DNA of 64,000 nt, from contig NC_065877.1 in assembly GCF_933775445.1 (NCBI RefSeq), forward strand, positions 5,828,001 to 5,892,000. The letters are read 5' to 3'. A program made the translations under genes and the position numbers. Positions 1 to 12,430 of this stretch are shown in pieces (the first letter of the stretch is position 1; the number at the start of each line of letters is the position of its first letter). The DNA comes from Argentina anserina (Eukaryota; Streptophyta; Magnoliopsida; Rosales; Rosaceae). Below the pieces are notes generated by a model that was given only the letters and a program-made list of their open reading frames with translations, had not been told where the DNA came from and made no database searches.

Positions 1-1185
1 TTTTACTGGCTAAGGCTACTCGATCACATCGTTCTTTTGTATATATTCCACTGATGCCAGAGAGGCAAGAACAACACGGTAAGCTAGCTAAGTGCTTAGC
101 TGGAGACCTCATATTGATCAGTTTGGATATATAGATCGATGTGAAACTTGTACGCCAAGCTAGTATTTCGATTTTGTCCATATTTTCTGACTAATGCCAT
201 AGCTGCTAGCAGACATGACAATATTTTGGCATACATTAGCTGTAATGGGAATGAGTCGACCTGTATCTTAGCTCCGAAGTCCATCCCATCATTCTCAACT
301 TACAAACAACCGTTATACAATCACACTTAATTATGAAGGTTAAAGTTTTTAAGAAAATTATGGCTAATATCTGAATGAAGATTCCTTTAACAATATGTAC
401 GTTACATTAACTTCTTAGTTTGGTGGAATTTTTAAATTGAACCAGTTATTGTCATATATATTGCGATTTTTTTTTGTTCAATCAATGGAATTTTTGCTAC
501 CGTCGCATGATTGGTCTCCAAACTAAGAGTGAAATATCCTAATTTTATTACACTACTACTATTATACATCAAACCAATTAACACGAAATGATCGTGTATA
601 TTCCAAGCAACCTACGTTCAATATAAACTCATTGACCAAAGAATTTTGTGATTTAGGTGTGTAGTCGTCTCCCGATCGTTGAACTTAATTTGAAGACAAG
701 AACAAGGTGGAGACGTTTTCAAATAGTACATGCCATGTACGGTGTTAAAACAAAGCATTTTATTATTTGTTTGGGAAGTGTCTCTAATATATATATCCTC
801 CTCATTATTCACAACATACATTATAAAACAATGTCATATTTTTTCTTGTCGAGTCATAACGTACGATTATATATTTAGCTCGGAATTGGCATGGTGTAAA
901 TGCTAGAATGTCAAAGAAGAACGCATGCAAAAATCAGAGATTGGAGCACGCTCATATATAGACCTGCCTGTCGTGCTTGAAATCAGCTGCTCTCAACTTT
1001 CAAGGGAGCTTTCAAGTACAAAACTTGGATGTAATGTCAAATGTTATTACCTCAAGAAACTCAGATGTCAGATTTATAGTAAAAGAAGAATTTTCTTTTT
1101 TTCTTCTAAGTAGTAAAAGAAGAGTTTCATTAGTTCAAGAAAATTAGATATCAAGTTAATTATCAACTCACATGTAAAGTATTGA

Positions 1186-1229
<44 letters not shown>

Positions 1230-2329
1230 GCCACAAGTGAGACTTGAAGAATAATGTAATAGAAGCCAAAATTTGGGTTTACTTGCGTATCACAAATATT
1301 TGTACATATACAATGTCTGTCTCAAAATATATTAATTGAGTGCATACATATACATATGTAGCTCAGACATGCGTATGAAATAAATACATATGAAACATAT
1401 AACTGTTATTTACGATCGACTGTTTATACATTACTCGACAAATTTGGTGATAAATGTCAATTTGATTGATCTTGTAGATACATTTTATTAGTAATTCATC
1501 GGTTACGAACCAAACGAAACATAATATGACATGCATGTCGAACTACTAACGATCATATCTACGTACGTAACCTTATACTTTTTTAGCTCGAATAAGTCGA
1601 TCAGGGATTCAAATCCTCACTCCACCGCCACGACAATCCTCAATTAATCCACCCTATAGCATAGCTAGATCGAGTTATAACTAATTAAGTAATGAACAAT
1701 CTTCCTCTGAAAGTACTATACCATATATGAACCCTAAACTTAGATAACTTGATATCTAAACCCCAGAAGACTCATTTCGGCCGTAAGAATATATAACAAG
1801 CAAGGGATAATTCGATTCATGAGGTAGAACCTAAAATTAATTATCGACATGCATAATCAAATCTTATGTCCAGGCACTGGTTGTAATCCTAAATGCACAG
1901 ACGATTTGTCGACCTGCATATACATGACTATATGAGTATATGACCATGGATACACAATTAATAAAACCTGGGTTGAAGAAGACAAGTCTATATCCCTCTA
2001 AATTAAACAGTTCAAATGCAGAAAATAAGTCATGCACTTGAATGCCACCAACTTGAGAGCACCAACTTGAAAACAAGTCTATATCCCTCTTATACGTAAT
2101 CTGATGCATGTATATCTACATCGATCATGAAAGTGGAACAGAATGGAAGAAAACCAACTTCAAGAACTAATAAAGAGATTCATTAAATTTAAAGATGTGT
2201 ATGAATTCCATTTGAAACCAGCACATTAATCCCAAATGAGAGTTCTTTCTAATTCTGCAGCTAGCTAGCTAATTGGTGAGAACAACTATGAACATAGCCT
2301 CTCGATCTCTTGCTCAAAGCTAAAGCTGT
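1..2329. other. Intergenic, no gene seen
   Basis: AT-rich DNA with many stops in all frames and no recognisable coding segment. It contains a (TA)n run at about 1188-1226. The part from about 2110 to 2329 is probably 3' UTR of the trihelix gene that ends at 2330 on the minus strand. Confidence 0.7.
1188..1226. repeat. (TA)n microsatellite
   Basis: About 19 uninterrupted TA units. Similar TA runs occur near 7763, 8186, 22597, 28555, 29650, 45606, 46575, 54943, 59243 and 59867, so this is the commonest simple repeat in the window. Confidence 0.95.
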
Positions 2330-3565
2330 TTACATGTCCCCCCTATTGAGCCTGTCTAGCAAAGCTGTGAGGATAGCATCTCTCTTCTCAGCCCTAGCTT
2401 CCTCTCTCATCCTCCTTTGCTCTTCTCTCTCCCTCCATTCCCTCTCCAGCATCAGCCTCTCATTTTCAAGAGCCTCCATTGTCTGCCTCCACTCGTACTC
2501 CCTCATCCTCCTCTCGTTCTCTCTTGTCTGAAACTCCTCTCGCCATTGCATGTCAAGCTGAAGCTGTTGCCTCATGAAATCATCCAATATCTCCTTCACA
2601 TTGTTGCCCCCCACACCCATCACAGTGCTGCTTCCAATATTACCCGTCTTCATTACCTTCTTCTTCTTCCTCGCTGATGTGATTCCCTTCTCCCCAGCCT
2701 CCTCGCTGTCCTCGTGATCCTCGTCCTCTTCGTCAGACGAAACCGCAGGGGCTGCTTTCTTTTTCGACCCGCTTGCACCTCCAATGCCGTCAGCTTCTGC
2801 CCACGTTTTTCTTTGCTCCCTGGCAGCCATAATGGTGGCCAGGTCATTAAAGAAGGGGAATTGCTGCCTCATGTTCTCCGCCTCCGCAGTCTCACAACCC
2901 TAAATACCACCATTCACCACAGCATAAGAAATACACACAGTCTACTGCCAGACAAGAAGTGTTATTCACACTCCCATAAAGCTTACTGCACTCGAGAAGA
3001 GGTGCAGATATATAACGGTGTTATCTAAAATCTTGATAGCTTTAATCTTGAAGAATTGAATCGGGGAAGAAATAAGAATAACTCCAAACAAACCATCACA
3101 TAACTAAAATGTTCATCTGAAAAAGAAATCTGTTAATTTGAATTAAAAAAATTCTTGATTAGGTTTTGCAGATTTAGTACTTTCAGTTCATACCTTGTAT
3201 CGGGTGACGAGGTTCTTCCATTTACATTTGCACTGTTCGGCGCTGCGGTTGTGGCCCTTATCCTTCATCTGGGTCGCAATCACTTCCCAAAGCTGCTTGT
3301 TTCGTTTGGTCTCCATGAACGTCTGATCCAGCCCCGCCCTGATCGTTATAAGCTCCTTCGTCTCGTGGAGGCTCCATTGGGGAAACCTATCACTTGCGTC
3401 GACGTGGACGGTGATCGGAGGACTGAGATGATGCTGCTGCTGCGGCGGGGGATGAGTTAGGAGCTGTTGGGGTTGCTGAACCACCTGAAACTGATGTTGG
3501 AGCTGAAACTGATGAAGCTCTTGTTGCTGCTGCTGATGAAGATGGTGAGGATAATGACCGTCCAT
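2330..3565 (-). CDS. Trihelix transcription factor, GT-3 type
   Basis: Two exons: 3565-3194 (phase 0, donor AAG|GTATGA) and 2899-2330 (acceptor TTTAG|GGT), giving 313 residues. Residues 1-50 are rich in Gln, His and Pro. Residues 60-124 form the trihelix DNA-binding domain, with conserved Trp at about 64, 93 and 116. It runs across the intron into a Cys-Glu-Thr segment and an Arg-Gln-Gln-Phe-Pro-Phe stretch typical of GT-3a/GT-3b. Then come an acidic Asp/Glu patch, a basic Arg-Lys-Lys-Lys-Lys nuclear-localisation-like motif, and a long charged C-terminal coiled coil (about 215-313) probably used for dimerisation. Family members are nuclear and bind GT elements in light, pathogen or salt responsive promoters. 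The start is the first ATG of the open frame. GT-3a versus GT-3b cannot be decided by eye. Confidence 0.92.
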
Positions 3566-4695
3566 GGCTTTTAAAATCTTGAAAAGAAAGGAAGAAGAAT
3601 CGGATAAAAAGGGGGTTTAGCTGGTTATATGATCATGGTGGTGTGAATAGCAGGTGTGAATCTGGGAAAACAAATAAAACTAAAAACCAATTTGAATTAA
3701 TAAACTACTGCTTCAGATTGGATTCGGAGAAAAACGAAAGCCAAATTAAAGAAAGAAGAAGAAGAAGCAACTAAGAAAAGGTATTTCTAGCAAGCCATCA
3801 TATCTTTTTATTTCATTTGATTTCCTACTCTTCTTCTTCTTCTTCTTCTTCTTCTTCTTCTTCGTCTCTGTTTGTGTATCTCTATCTGAGTCTCATCTCA
3901 TCTGTCTACGCGGAAACTTTTCTTTTCTTTTTGTGCACATCTCCATTTGTTCCCATTGCGTTTATGTATCGTCATGCTGACTAGAAAACTCCAAGAGAGT
4001 GCTGTGCTGGACTCACTGGGGTCTCCCTCTCTCTTTATCCTCTCTTGGTCTGCACCCCCGATTTTTTAAAATCTTCCTCTGCAAGATTATCTGAAAGCTC
4101 GTTTGGGACTTTTGAATTAATTGATTAGATTCTGATTTTCTTTTCGGGTATAATTAATTCAAATTCTATGCTTGTTATTTAGGATCTATTTTTTTAGCTT
4201 TCTGAAGTCCTTGCTTTTTGAAGCGTGTGAGGGTGACAACAAAATAAAGGCTTCTAGACCGGGTAAAATGAGGGCTTTGAATCTTTGATTTCCATGATCT
4301 TTCTGCATGGAAAGTGCAAAGCTTATGCCCGCGAATCTTATATATATTTTACCAAAGCTACTCATTGACAAGATAACAATTAAATTAATTGTGCATTCTA
4401 GCTACCTACTAAAATGTAGTTTTTAAATTCATATTATCTATTCTAGTCATGCATGTGGTCTTTCATATGAAAATAGACAGAAATTCATAGACTAATATCA
4501 GTAATTTGAATTACAATTGTGAAATTAAAACTCAAATAACACTGGAAAATATAGACAAATATGTTTACAAAAAAGATTTCATATATAGCTGATTGAATAA
4601 TTATCTTAAGTTCTCAATTAAAATGGAATAAACTTGCGTCCAACCTAGTTTGTATGTGTGCGTCTGAACATTCTTTTATTTATACACTTAGATAG
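3566..4695 (-). promoter_or_regulatory. Upstream region of trihelix gene
   Basis: No ORF with protein-like features. It holds the TTC microsatellite and pyrimidine-rich stretches (about 4020-4080) and should contain the 5' UTR and promoter of the minus-strand trihelix gene. No convincing TATA box could be fixed. Confidence 0.4.
3832..3863. repeat. (TTC)n microsatellite upstream of trihelix gene
   Basis: About ten TTC units, read as GAA on the strand of the trihelix gene. It lies about 270-300 bp upstream of that gene's ATG, so it is probably in its 5' UTR or proximal promoter. Confidence 0.85.
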
Positions 4696-4972
4696 TACAA
4701 ATACATGATATTAACCATTCAAAAGTTTAGTTTTTATCAATAAAGATCATTCTTATAAAATATCATTCGTGTAAAAGATTAATGTAAATAAAAATTGTTT
4801 GTTCGGTCAATTGCATCAAACAAATGGACGACTAGTAGTAACTTTCACTATGAATGTTAATTTGTTTGATACAATCGACCGAGTAAACGATTTTTATTTA
4901 TATTGATTTTTTACATGAATGATCTTTATTGATAAATTAAATTTTTGAACAGTTAAGATTATGTATTTATAT
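4696..4972. mobile_element. Hairpin-forming MITE-like inverted repeat
   Basis: The left half (from GTACAAATACAT near 4695) and the reverse complement of the right half (ending ATGTATTTATAT near 4972) match imperfectly along almost their full length. Shared blocks include ATCAATAAAGATCATTC and the AATAAAAAT..GTTT and CATCAAACAAAT segments. The centre is near 4840. There is no coding capacity. Target duplication and superfamily are undetermined. Confidence 0.6.
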
Positions 4973-5265
4973 TTCTCAAATGTTCAAATGAAATAGAGTT
5001 TGGACACACACATACATACATGCATACATAATATGTTGGATGCAAGTTTTTTTCAATCAAAATTGATGATGTGTAGAAGCTCAGTTGTTTATTTATGAGC
5101 AGAAGTTGATAGAACATTTGATTGAAAAAAAAAGTTGAGTAAATCAAATAAGAACAATAATTAATTAATTTCAATGCAAAAATGTACCTGATTGCATTCT
5201 GAAAATCTTAATCAACAATCTAATTAATTAGAGACTATGGGCACATCACCACCGCGTTATATGCC

Positions 5266-5455
5266 ATGTCACACGTGTGGACGCTTGTTCTTTTACCCAC
5301 GTGGCGTGCGTGCAGAAACGAGAATTGAGAATGTCCTGGGGCCGCCAGTTTCATGGTTCAGATTGATTGGTGGATGGAATTACCCATTCGTGTCCAGTCC
5401 TGCAGTTCATACACCAACCGAGAACCATTCAACCAATACCCGCAAGCCACGTCAT
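5266..5455. promoter_or_regulatory. Cluster of ACGT/G-box and CCAAT motifs
   Basis: A GC-richer island in AT-rich DNA. It holds perfect G-boxes at 5272-5277 (within ACACGTGT) and 5298-5303 (within CCCACGTGGC), a CCACGTCA motif at about 5447-5454, and a CCAAT motif near 5432. Paired G-box/ABRE motifs are typical of ABA- or light-regulated promoters. No gene starts just downstream on either strand; the nearest candidate is the trihelix gene, about 1.7 kb away. Confidence 0.45.
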
Positions 5456-5509
5456 AAACAAGGAACGCAAATTACCATATTGGACATCGAGGGAGGGAGA
5501 GGCCGATAG

Positions 5510-7784
5510 GACTACATTTCCATAAATAGTGAAAAATAAAATCAAATTTACCGACTACTATTTATTTACTTATTTTGTGCCCACTTTTTTAAACTTATGT
5601 CATGTGTTTTTTCTCAACTCATATTTAGATAATAATTTAGTAATGTGACATATGACATGAGTTTAGAATGGTGAGCATATGGTGCACAAATAAAAAATGG
5701 TCGATAAATTTATTTTCATGAAAGACTCTCTTAAGATTAAGAAAGAAAAATAATAAAAGTAAAACGTGGATTCCTCATTGACCATCTTCTTCTATGAGCT
5801 ACTAGACCATGGTAAAAGCCAATTGTTTTAGAAGGTCTACCATAGATTAAGCTCCCCACTCTTTTCCAATGTATTGACAAGAATCTTATCCCATTTTACA
5901 TCGCTTACATAACAAGAAGCCTCCCTTGGTACATGTATTAGATTTATTGATCGGATTGATCACCTCTTTTATATAACTCTTCCACATATAAGTCATTACT
6001 AAACGAAATTTACCCTCGCATGAAAAAATAGTGTATAACTTCATATCAGTCGTTATCAAAATAAAGTAATAATGCTGCTTCTTTTTTTAGATTTTGATAT
6101 GCAACATCATGCAATAGTAGTTTCAACGAATCTTATTAGCACTCTTCTTTGTTAAATTTTTCTTCCTCCTAGTGATAAAAATAGCGTATCTAAACTCAAC
6201 TTTAAATCCTTCACCTACTAAATAGTTCGAGATTTCGTTTTAATTAGAGGCGCTATTTAGAACAACATCCTTTGACATTCATCATTTTGACATATATGGG
6301 TGGCGTATGCTCTCAAATCAATAACTAGTTTACAAATTAGTGCCATCAAAGGGAAAACTTATTGCCCCAAACTGGAGACTTACTTCACCTACTACGTAAG
6401 GGGAAATTGAAACTAAAAAGGAAGTGATGGTAATCGTATTGGAAGTTGTAGATTCTTTTAATTTAGCTAAGCGTCAATATATTAATGTTGTTGAAAATAA
6501 GTGACTTTGACTAATGAAAATGGGAATGGAATTATTGCATGATAACGATCTTCAAATTCAAAGGGTATTTAAAAAATTCCAAGACTACGGTTGAAATTAA
6601 TTTGAAGTGTGATGAAAAAGTCAGTGGTGTGCTAAACATGCCCGTGTATAGTGGCTTCAAATGAGAGCTTTTTCATTGCCGCAACGAAAATGACATATTG
6701 TGTGTCTAAAATAAACCACCATAGAGTTGATCACGCCTACCACGCAGACACGCAGTAAGATATTCCTATATATATGAAGCGGAGTTTTAGACACCGGCCA
6801 CCTTATGTTACTTCTATTTACGTACTCCTCGATCGATTTCCCTAGTTGAACCTTATTCTATATATTAACCTCTTTGATCCTGAGCCAGTGAGGCTGCCGC
6901 TCAACTTAATTGTATATATTAATCAAGAACTCTAAAGCCAAGGTTAATTACGTAAGCAGTTACCTTTCTCAAACACAAAAATCATAGACTTGTATATTTG
7001 TCGAATACAAACTTACAAAGATATCGATCGATCTGTAATTTTTTATGGTAACTTAGCGGTGTTGTGATAATAAATCTCTCTTGGCATTAGCGGCAAAGTA
7101 ATTCTCTCTTGTACTTGACAAGAATTAACAAAGACGCAAAAGATGACGAACCATCATACGCATGATTGATGTTTACATGAAGAAATTAGCATTTATGTGT
7201 GTTATTCGATTGCGATGCTTTGATCTTTTTAATCGATTATAAACTTTGACTTTTGTTTCCTCAATGGGAGGTAGTCTCGTCATTTTCAGGAATTACGTGA
7301 GTCACCTTCATAATCCAAAAGTCCAATATTAACCAGGATTTCAAGTCAAGCCGGATTAAGTTAGCTGTATAGATGAACAAGAACAACAACTGAGCTTAAT
7401 TAGTATTGCTTACACATGGCTGTTGCTGCTTCAATATGCAGCTCCCGGCCAAGAATATTGGAAGCCCGGCCTACTTGATTTTGTGCACTTTACACTGTAA
7501 TTTCTCATTTAGCATGCGAAAAACTCATAGTACGCAACTAAAGATCAGGTCTATCACCAAGTAACTATTGAAAGCATGATGTTCAATCTCGATCATTATT
7601 GGGTCATATATATCACCCGTGATGTTGATCAAGTGTTTATTTAGATAGACGATTTCGACTGAAGAATTGACATTCAGATTATAAACAACCTCGATTATTA
7701 GCTAGATTGAGATGAGAAAATCGAATTGACATTGATTTAGCTTAAAGAGAAAACGTATCCTTCATATATATATATATATATATA
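5510..7784. other. Intergenic, nothing recognised
   Basis: AT-rich, many stops, no domain-like translation on either strand and no clear inverted or direct repeat apart from the TA run at its right edge. Confidence 0.6.
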
Positions 7785-8186
7785 TAGTCCATATCTAGAG
7801 TGAAGCTTCACTCTGAAATTTCAGAATGAAGTTCCAATTTTGGCACACTTTTCGGTCAAATTTTTTCACCATAAGCGATTCAATATATAGATATGCTATT
7901 CAAGATCATCTCTATAAAGTTTCATCCAATTTGACAATGATTTGAGCTTTCAAAATTGAGATTTACACGAACGGTTCACGTTTAACAGTTTTAATTCATT
8001 CATTGATTTAATCTAATTTTAATACCTTAACGATGTCCGAATTAGATGAAATTTTGTAGAGATGATCTTGAATAGCATACCTAAATATTGAATCGCTTAT
8101 GGTGAAAAAATTTGACCGAAAAGTGTGCCAAAATTGAAGCTTCACTCTGAAATTTCAGAGTGAAGCTTCACTCTGGATATGTACTA
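7785..8186. mobile_element. Long-TIR MITE, copy 1
   Basis: About 402 bp with terminal inverted repeats of roughly 150 bp or more, ending TAGTCCATATC at the left and GGATATGTACTA at the right. Each terminus carries the short palindrome AGAGTGAAGCTTCACTCT or a variant. (TA)n lies on both sides, suggesting insertion at TA. A second copy (46174-46574) has its non-palindromic centre in the opposite orientation. No coding capacity. Superfamily not established; the TA target fits Tc1/mariner-like MITEs. Confidence 0.85.
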
Positions 8187-8204
8187 TATATATATATATA
8201 TATG

Positions 8205-9201
8205 TAGCCGATCGAATGATGTGGAGCCTAGAAATTAACTCACATGTGCATATAAGCTTGTATATTTTTTCTCTTTGTTCATATATATTAATATGAAAGC
8301 ACGTACCATCTACTCAAACTCGGAGGCGGCAGTGTTGTATATATGTGAAATGGAGAGTGGTGGCCCTTTGATGGAGGAGAGTGGTGGCCCGAGCGTTGGT
8401 TAAGAGAGCCGACGGCTACTGGCACTCTGGCAGGATCGACACAAGTCACGGCTACTCGTTCTGATGTTGGGTGGTGATCGATATGGTTTTGTTTAACTAC
8501 TCTACTAATATTAAAGGAATAAACTTCAAACATTGTAGTACTTCCCATCATCTCAAATACCATTTATTTCTCTGTGAAGAACTCAAGTTCATTAAAATAA
8601 AAGTTGCAAGTTGCAACATCACGCATGACTTATTCAAATGAAAAATGACCCGACATTCCTCCGTGATTCGATCGTAACGAGTTATGCGTGGATATAGTGT
8701 TCCCCACATCACAGTATTACACTGCATATGTGTATCAATGTTGATCTCATTATTGTCATGAACTCATGATTCAAGGACATAATCTTCCATCGTCTCTTGC
8801 ATGCCGTACTCGAATGTTATGTTGGTCAATGGTCTTCATTGAGCTATTTCCAATATATTGATGATGTTTGTCACAGTTGTATAAGAAAAAACAGGAGATA
8901 GAGTTGCATGCATGCATGTGTTTTACTCAAATCGGAGGATTTTAAGGGGTTTGGTTGCCTTTAATTATTAGTCAAAGTTGAGAAATCATGATCATCATCT
9001 CTATAATGCAGAGAGACGTACGTCAGATGTGAGACTTGAACATAAAAGAAAACAAGAATATCAATAAATTATATTGAAAGTTAGTTGATTGAGGAAGTCT
9101 TTCTTATTAAGTTATTATTCCACTTCAATTTCAATACCTTTTGTAAAAATGTATGTACCGGTATATTTATTTTTTATGATGCTCCGTACATTTGACATTA
9201 T
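8205..9201. other. Intergenic, nothing recognised
   Basis: No convincing gene. An open frame at 8288-8563 on the minus strand shows no known motif and has low-complexity composition. Confidence 0.55.
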
Positions 9202-9799
9202 CTATGTAGCACGGACACTATTAGATATAATTCGATCCACATACACGGTAAATTAAATGTTTTTTTGACACGGACACGTGATAGAAACCTTAATTAAATA
9301 TAATTTTTAATATATATTTATTTAAAAAATAATTTATAAATTTTGAAAGTATTTAGAATGTGTGTGTATATATATACATATCAAAATGTGCATTAAAATT
9401 ATGAACACATAACTTGTTGGAATGACTACGGACTTGATAAGTAGCTTGGATAACTAAGGTTCAAATCTCACCACAAACATTCTTACTTTTATCATGAGTT
9501 TCTCTCCTTGTATTAAAGTGTGCATAAATATAACAAAAATTAAATATGTTAGAATGACTAAGGAGTTGTTGGATACATTAGATAAACGAGGTTCGAATCC
9601 CACCATAAGCACTTTCACTTTTATCATGAGTTGGTGCGTGTTAGCGTATCCGGACCAAGTTTGTGCATGTCCGATGCAGATACTCACGTGTATGGGCCGT
9701 GTCCGTCTGTATCCGGACGTATCCATGAGTGTTCGTGTCCGTGTCGGACACGCATGGACACGTGATACGGTGGCTGAGGGACATGTCCATGCTACATAG
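9202..9799. mobile_element. Non-autonomous TIR element, CTATGT family
   Basis: The ends are CTATGTAGCACGGACAC at the left and GTCCATGCTACATAG at the right, which are inverted repeats. The inner right part is rich in GTCCGTGT-type motifs. Flanking octamers (GACATTAT and GGCACTAC) match at 5 of 8 positions, so any 8-bp target duplication has decayed. The same termini occur on the element at 58908-59966. Two diverged direct repeats of about 130 bp lie inside (9417-9505 and 9548-9635); the second has a tRNA B-box-like GGTTCGAATCC at 9590-9600. Confidence 0.65.
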
Positions 9800-10297
9800 G
9801 GCACTACTAGCTAGCAAAATAACCTCTCACACTAATTTTAATCTGTGTCAGATAAGGTTATCCCACATTGATATTTACCACAGTGCAACCACGAAAGGGT
9901 TATCTGTGCACACTTGGACTTGCCCATATGATCTCAATAACATGCAGAGTGCTTCAACTTAGATCCTTCGTTTATAGAATTGAAACAAACTAGCTGATGT
10001 CTTTCCCATATGGCCTAGCCTTAACATAAAGGAGGTTACTAAACGTACATTAGCTATATCAACCGTGGCGTTGCCAAAAAGAATACTAGACATATGCATG
10101 ACAATATTTGTGTTACATATTTATCATTATAGCTCCAATAGATCGACTTTGCCGCAAGAGCTTTTGTGAAGCCGTACGTGCATATTGACCACCATGCTTC
10201 ACCATTTCATGGAGGAGCTAGGAAATGAGCAGAGGGAGACGATGAAGGGAAATCCGGTGCATGCACTCGTTTATATATCCTTAATTCTTCAAATTAA

Positions 10298-10738
10298 TTA
10301 TATAGATATAGTCACTGTACTAGTGTCGTAGTCATATCTCTCTTTGTTGTAAATCAATGATCTTCTCTTGTATGATGTTCTTGTCTTTTGGCATTTCGGC
10401 CGCACTCTTTTGCTTTGTGACATTGCATGTTGCCTTTGTTGGTCTTTTGTAGAAGCATTTTTGCTATCATTGCTTATCCCATAAAAGAGAATTTTGGCAA
10501 TACCGCACTCGATCGAGAGGGGTACCGTGTTATATGTGGATATCATCTTTGAAACTTGTTGTGTGTTGGTTTTAATTGGTCCTTCGATCAGGGGACATAC
10601 CAATGTTTCTCTCACACTCTTAGTCTCGGATGCATTAGACTGATTAGAGGGCTCATTATCTCGAGCTTTACCTTCAATCAAACTGTTCAATTTCTTACCA
10701 ATCCAACCGATTCGAAAAGCAATCAAACCATTAATCAA
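10298..10738 (-). CDS. Hypothetical ORF, unrecognised
   Basis: A 146-codon open frame, longer than most in this AT-rich stretch. The product is basic in its C-terminal half (many Lys/Arg) with no signal peptide, membrane segment or motif I recognise. Possible splice donors of GGTAAG type lie inside it, so if it is real the ends may differ. It may equally be a chance ORF. No neighbour suggests a role. Confidence 0.15.
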   Translation of the reverse strand: MINGLIAFRIGWIGKKLNSLIEGKARDNEPSNQSNASETKSVRETLVCPLIEGPIKTNTQQVSKMISTYNTVPLSIECGIAKILFYGISNDSKNASTKDQQRQHAMSQSKRVRPKCQKTRTSYKRRSLIYNKERYDYDTSTVTISI

Positions 10739-11355
10739 TCATAGTTCGATGATAAGCTCAGTAAACTTGATACATATAAGCGATAATATTGCATTACACT
10801 TGTTACCTATAGTCTCATTTTCTTGCGAGTTTCGATTGGTGACCCTAGTCTTGTTCGTAAGTAAATAGGAAGAATCACTACCACATAACACAAGGTCGAC
10901 CGGAGTGGCATGCTAAATCACCGGAGATCAGATGACTGAAAATATATATTGTAAGTTTTAGGAGCTTGAAGAAGAAAATCTTTCTTGTCTGGAGGCTTTA
11001 AATAACTTGTTATGGATTAATCATCAAAAGAGTGAACTCTAACCTAAAAATGGGAAAAGTAATCTTAGGCCATACAACATATTGGACCCAGCAATTTACA
11101 CCAAAAGCCCACATTCAAACAAAATGATGAAAGTTCTGGCTTCTACAATTTGAGGATGCAAGCAAAACAGAAGCAAATGAAAGTAATAAAAAAAAGTAGT
11201 AAGAGTGTCAGTGAGACCTACTCAATCATAACTAGGCTTTAATTTGAGAATGAGATTGGAACTAACGAACAAAAAAGGGAGGCAGACAACAAGTTTCCTT
11301 TTAATCTATAATGTTCACTAATAAATCTTACAGCATTGCAGCATCTTTTCTTCTT

Positions 11356-11883
11356 ATGGTACGTTTACTTACCCGGAATGGAATTAATATGGAATAGGAA
11401 TCAGAAGGAATGAGAGACGGAATGGAATACTATGGAGGAATAGGAAAGAAACTAGTTACGATTGTTGTTGTTTACTTGTAATAAGGAATCAGAATTAAAT
11501 TTAAGTTAATTACCAAAATACCTTTTTACAAATAAGAAAAAACTCTTTCTTTAATGTTTCCTTTACAACACTTGATCAAAATATATATTTAAGTAGGTCA
11601 TTTTGTACTATGGCTAATTAAGTAGAGGTTTATTAAGGTACTATGTATTGTCTACATGTTAAACCAAACACAACTAATATAAGTAGAGGGATAAGGATAT
11701 TTTTGGAAGAAATATTCATTCCCACCTCGCCCCTTGGTATTACAATTCCATGACTTTTCTGGAATTGGAATGAATTTTAGAGATGGGTCCCACCACGAAT
11801 TCCATTCCTCTTGGCAAGTAAACGCCGGAATGGAATTGATTCCAGCGGAATACAACTCCATTCTAAGTAAGTAAACATGCCAT
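11356..11883. mobile_element. TIR element, possible Harbinger/Tourist-like MITE
   Basis: The left end ATGGTACGTTTACTTA and right end TAAGTAAACATGCCAT are inverted repeats. Subterminal GGAATGGAAT-type motifs occur in both orientations near the two ends. About 530 bp with no coding capacity. The Tourist-like assignment rests only on size and general look. A clean 3-bp target duplication is not evident. Confidence 0.6.
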
Positions 11884-11954
11884 TAATTTCGAGAGTCCTC
11901 ATTTTTCTTTGGCCTTTTCTCATTGTGGTCTTGACATTCTCTTAAGGGTCATCA

Positions 11955-12430
11955 TTTGGCCCACAAACGGTCCAGAGGCCCAATGGGCCAAGACTCGGCC
12001 CGGTCCAATAAAAGCCCGATTTTGTGGCCATAAGACGGGGTAGTGACCGAAAGTTCAAAGTCTAAGCCCGACCCAAGGCCTGGCCCGTTGGAGTCCATAA
12101 GACCAAAGCTCAGCATGACTCTAAAAAGCCGCTTAAAAACCCGTTGAAACCTCATTTATTTTAAAATAATAATTTTATATGTATTTATTTATTGCATATG
12201 TTAATAATTAAATTATTTAGTTATATTTTTTATTGTGTATATGTCAATAATTACTATATTCTATTTTTAATTTTTTTTCTTAATAAATATATATTACACA
12301 TAAATATAATTGACCCGACCCGATAATTCGTCTGTATTGATTTTATTAAAAAGCCCGACTGGCCCAAAAAGTTGAAAATTGAGACCCCGCTTGAGTCCCG
12401 TAGTAATTGTCCGAACCCACTGCCGATCCT
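11955..12430. repeat. GGCCC/CCCGAC-rich repeat, possible hAT relic
   Basis: Short motifs such as GGCCCAATGGGCC, AAGCCCGA and GACCCGACCC recur at both sides of an AT-rich centre (about 12150-12300). This arrangement resembles subterminal repeats of small non-autonomous hAT elements. Exact ends and target duplication could not be fixed. Confidence 0.35.

Noticed and set aside
1590..1640. tRNA-like GGGATTCAAATCCTC stretch
   Set aside because: Only a T-arm-like piece; no A-box, acceptor pairing or anticodon arm at the right distance.
2310..3028. Several plus-strand open frames across the trihelix gene
   Set aside because: They are complements of the minus-strand exons, whose frame gives the trihelix domain and coiled coil.
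5237..5509. 90-codon open frame (+)
   Set aside because: No recognisable domain; the patch is better explained as a promoter-like GC island with G-boxes.
8288..8563. 91-codon open frame (-)
   Set aside because: No motif, contains repeated GGTGGCCC-type DNA, no splice or promoter support.
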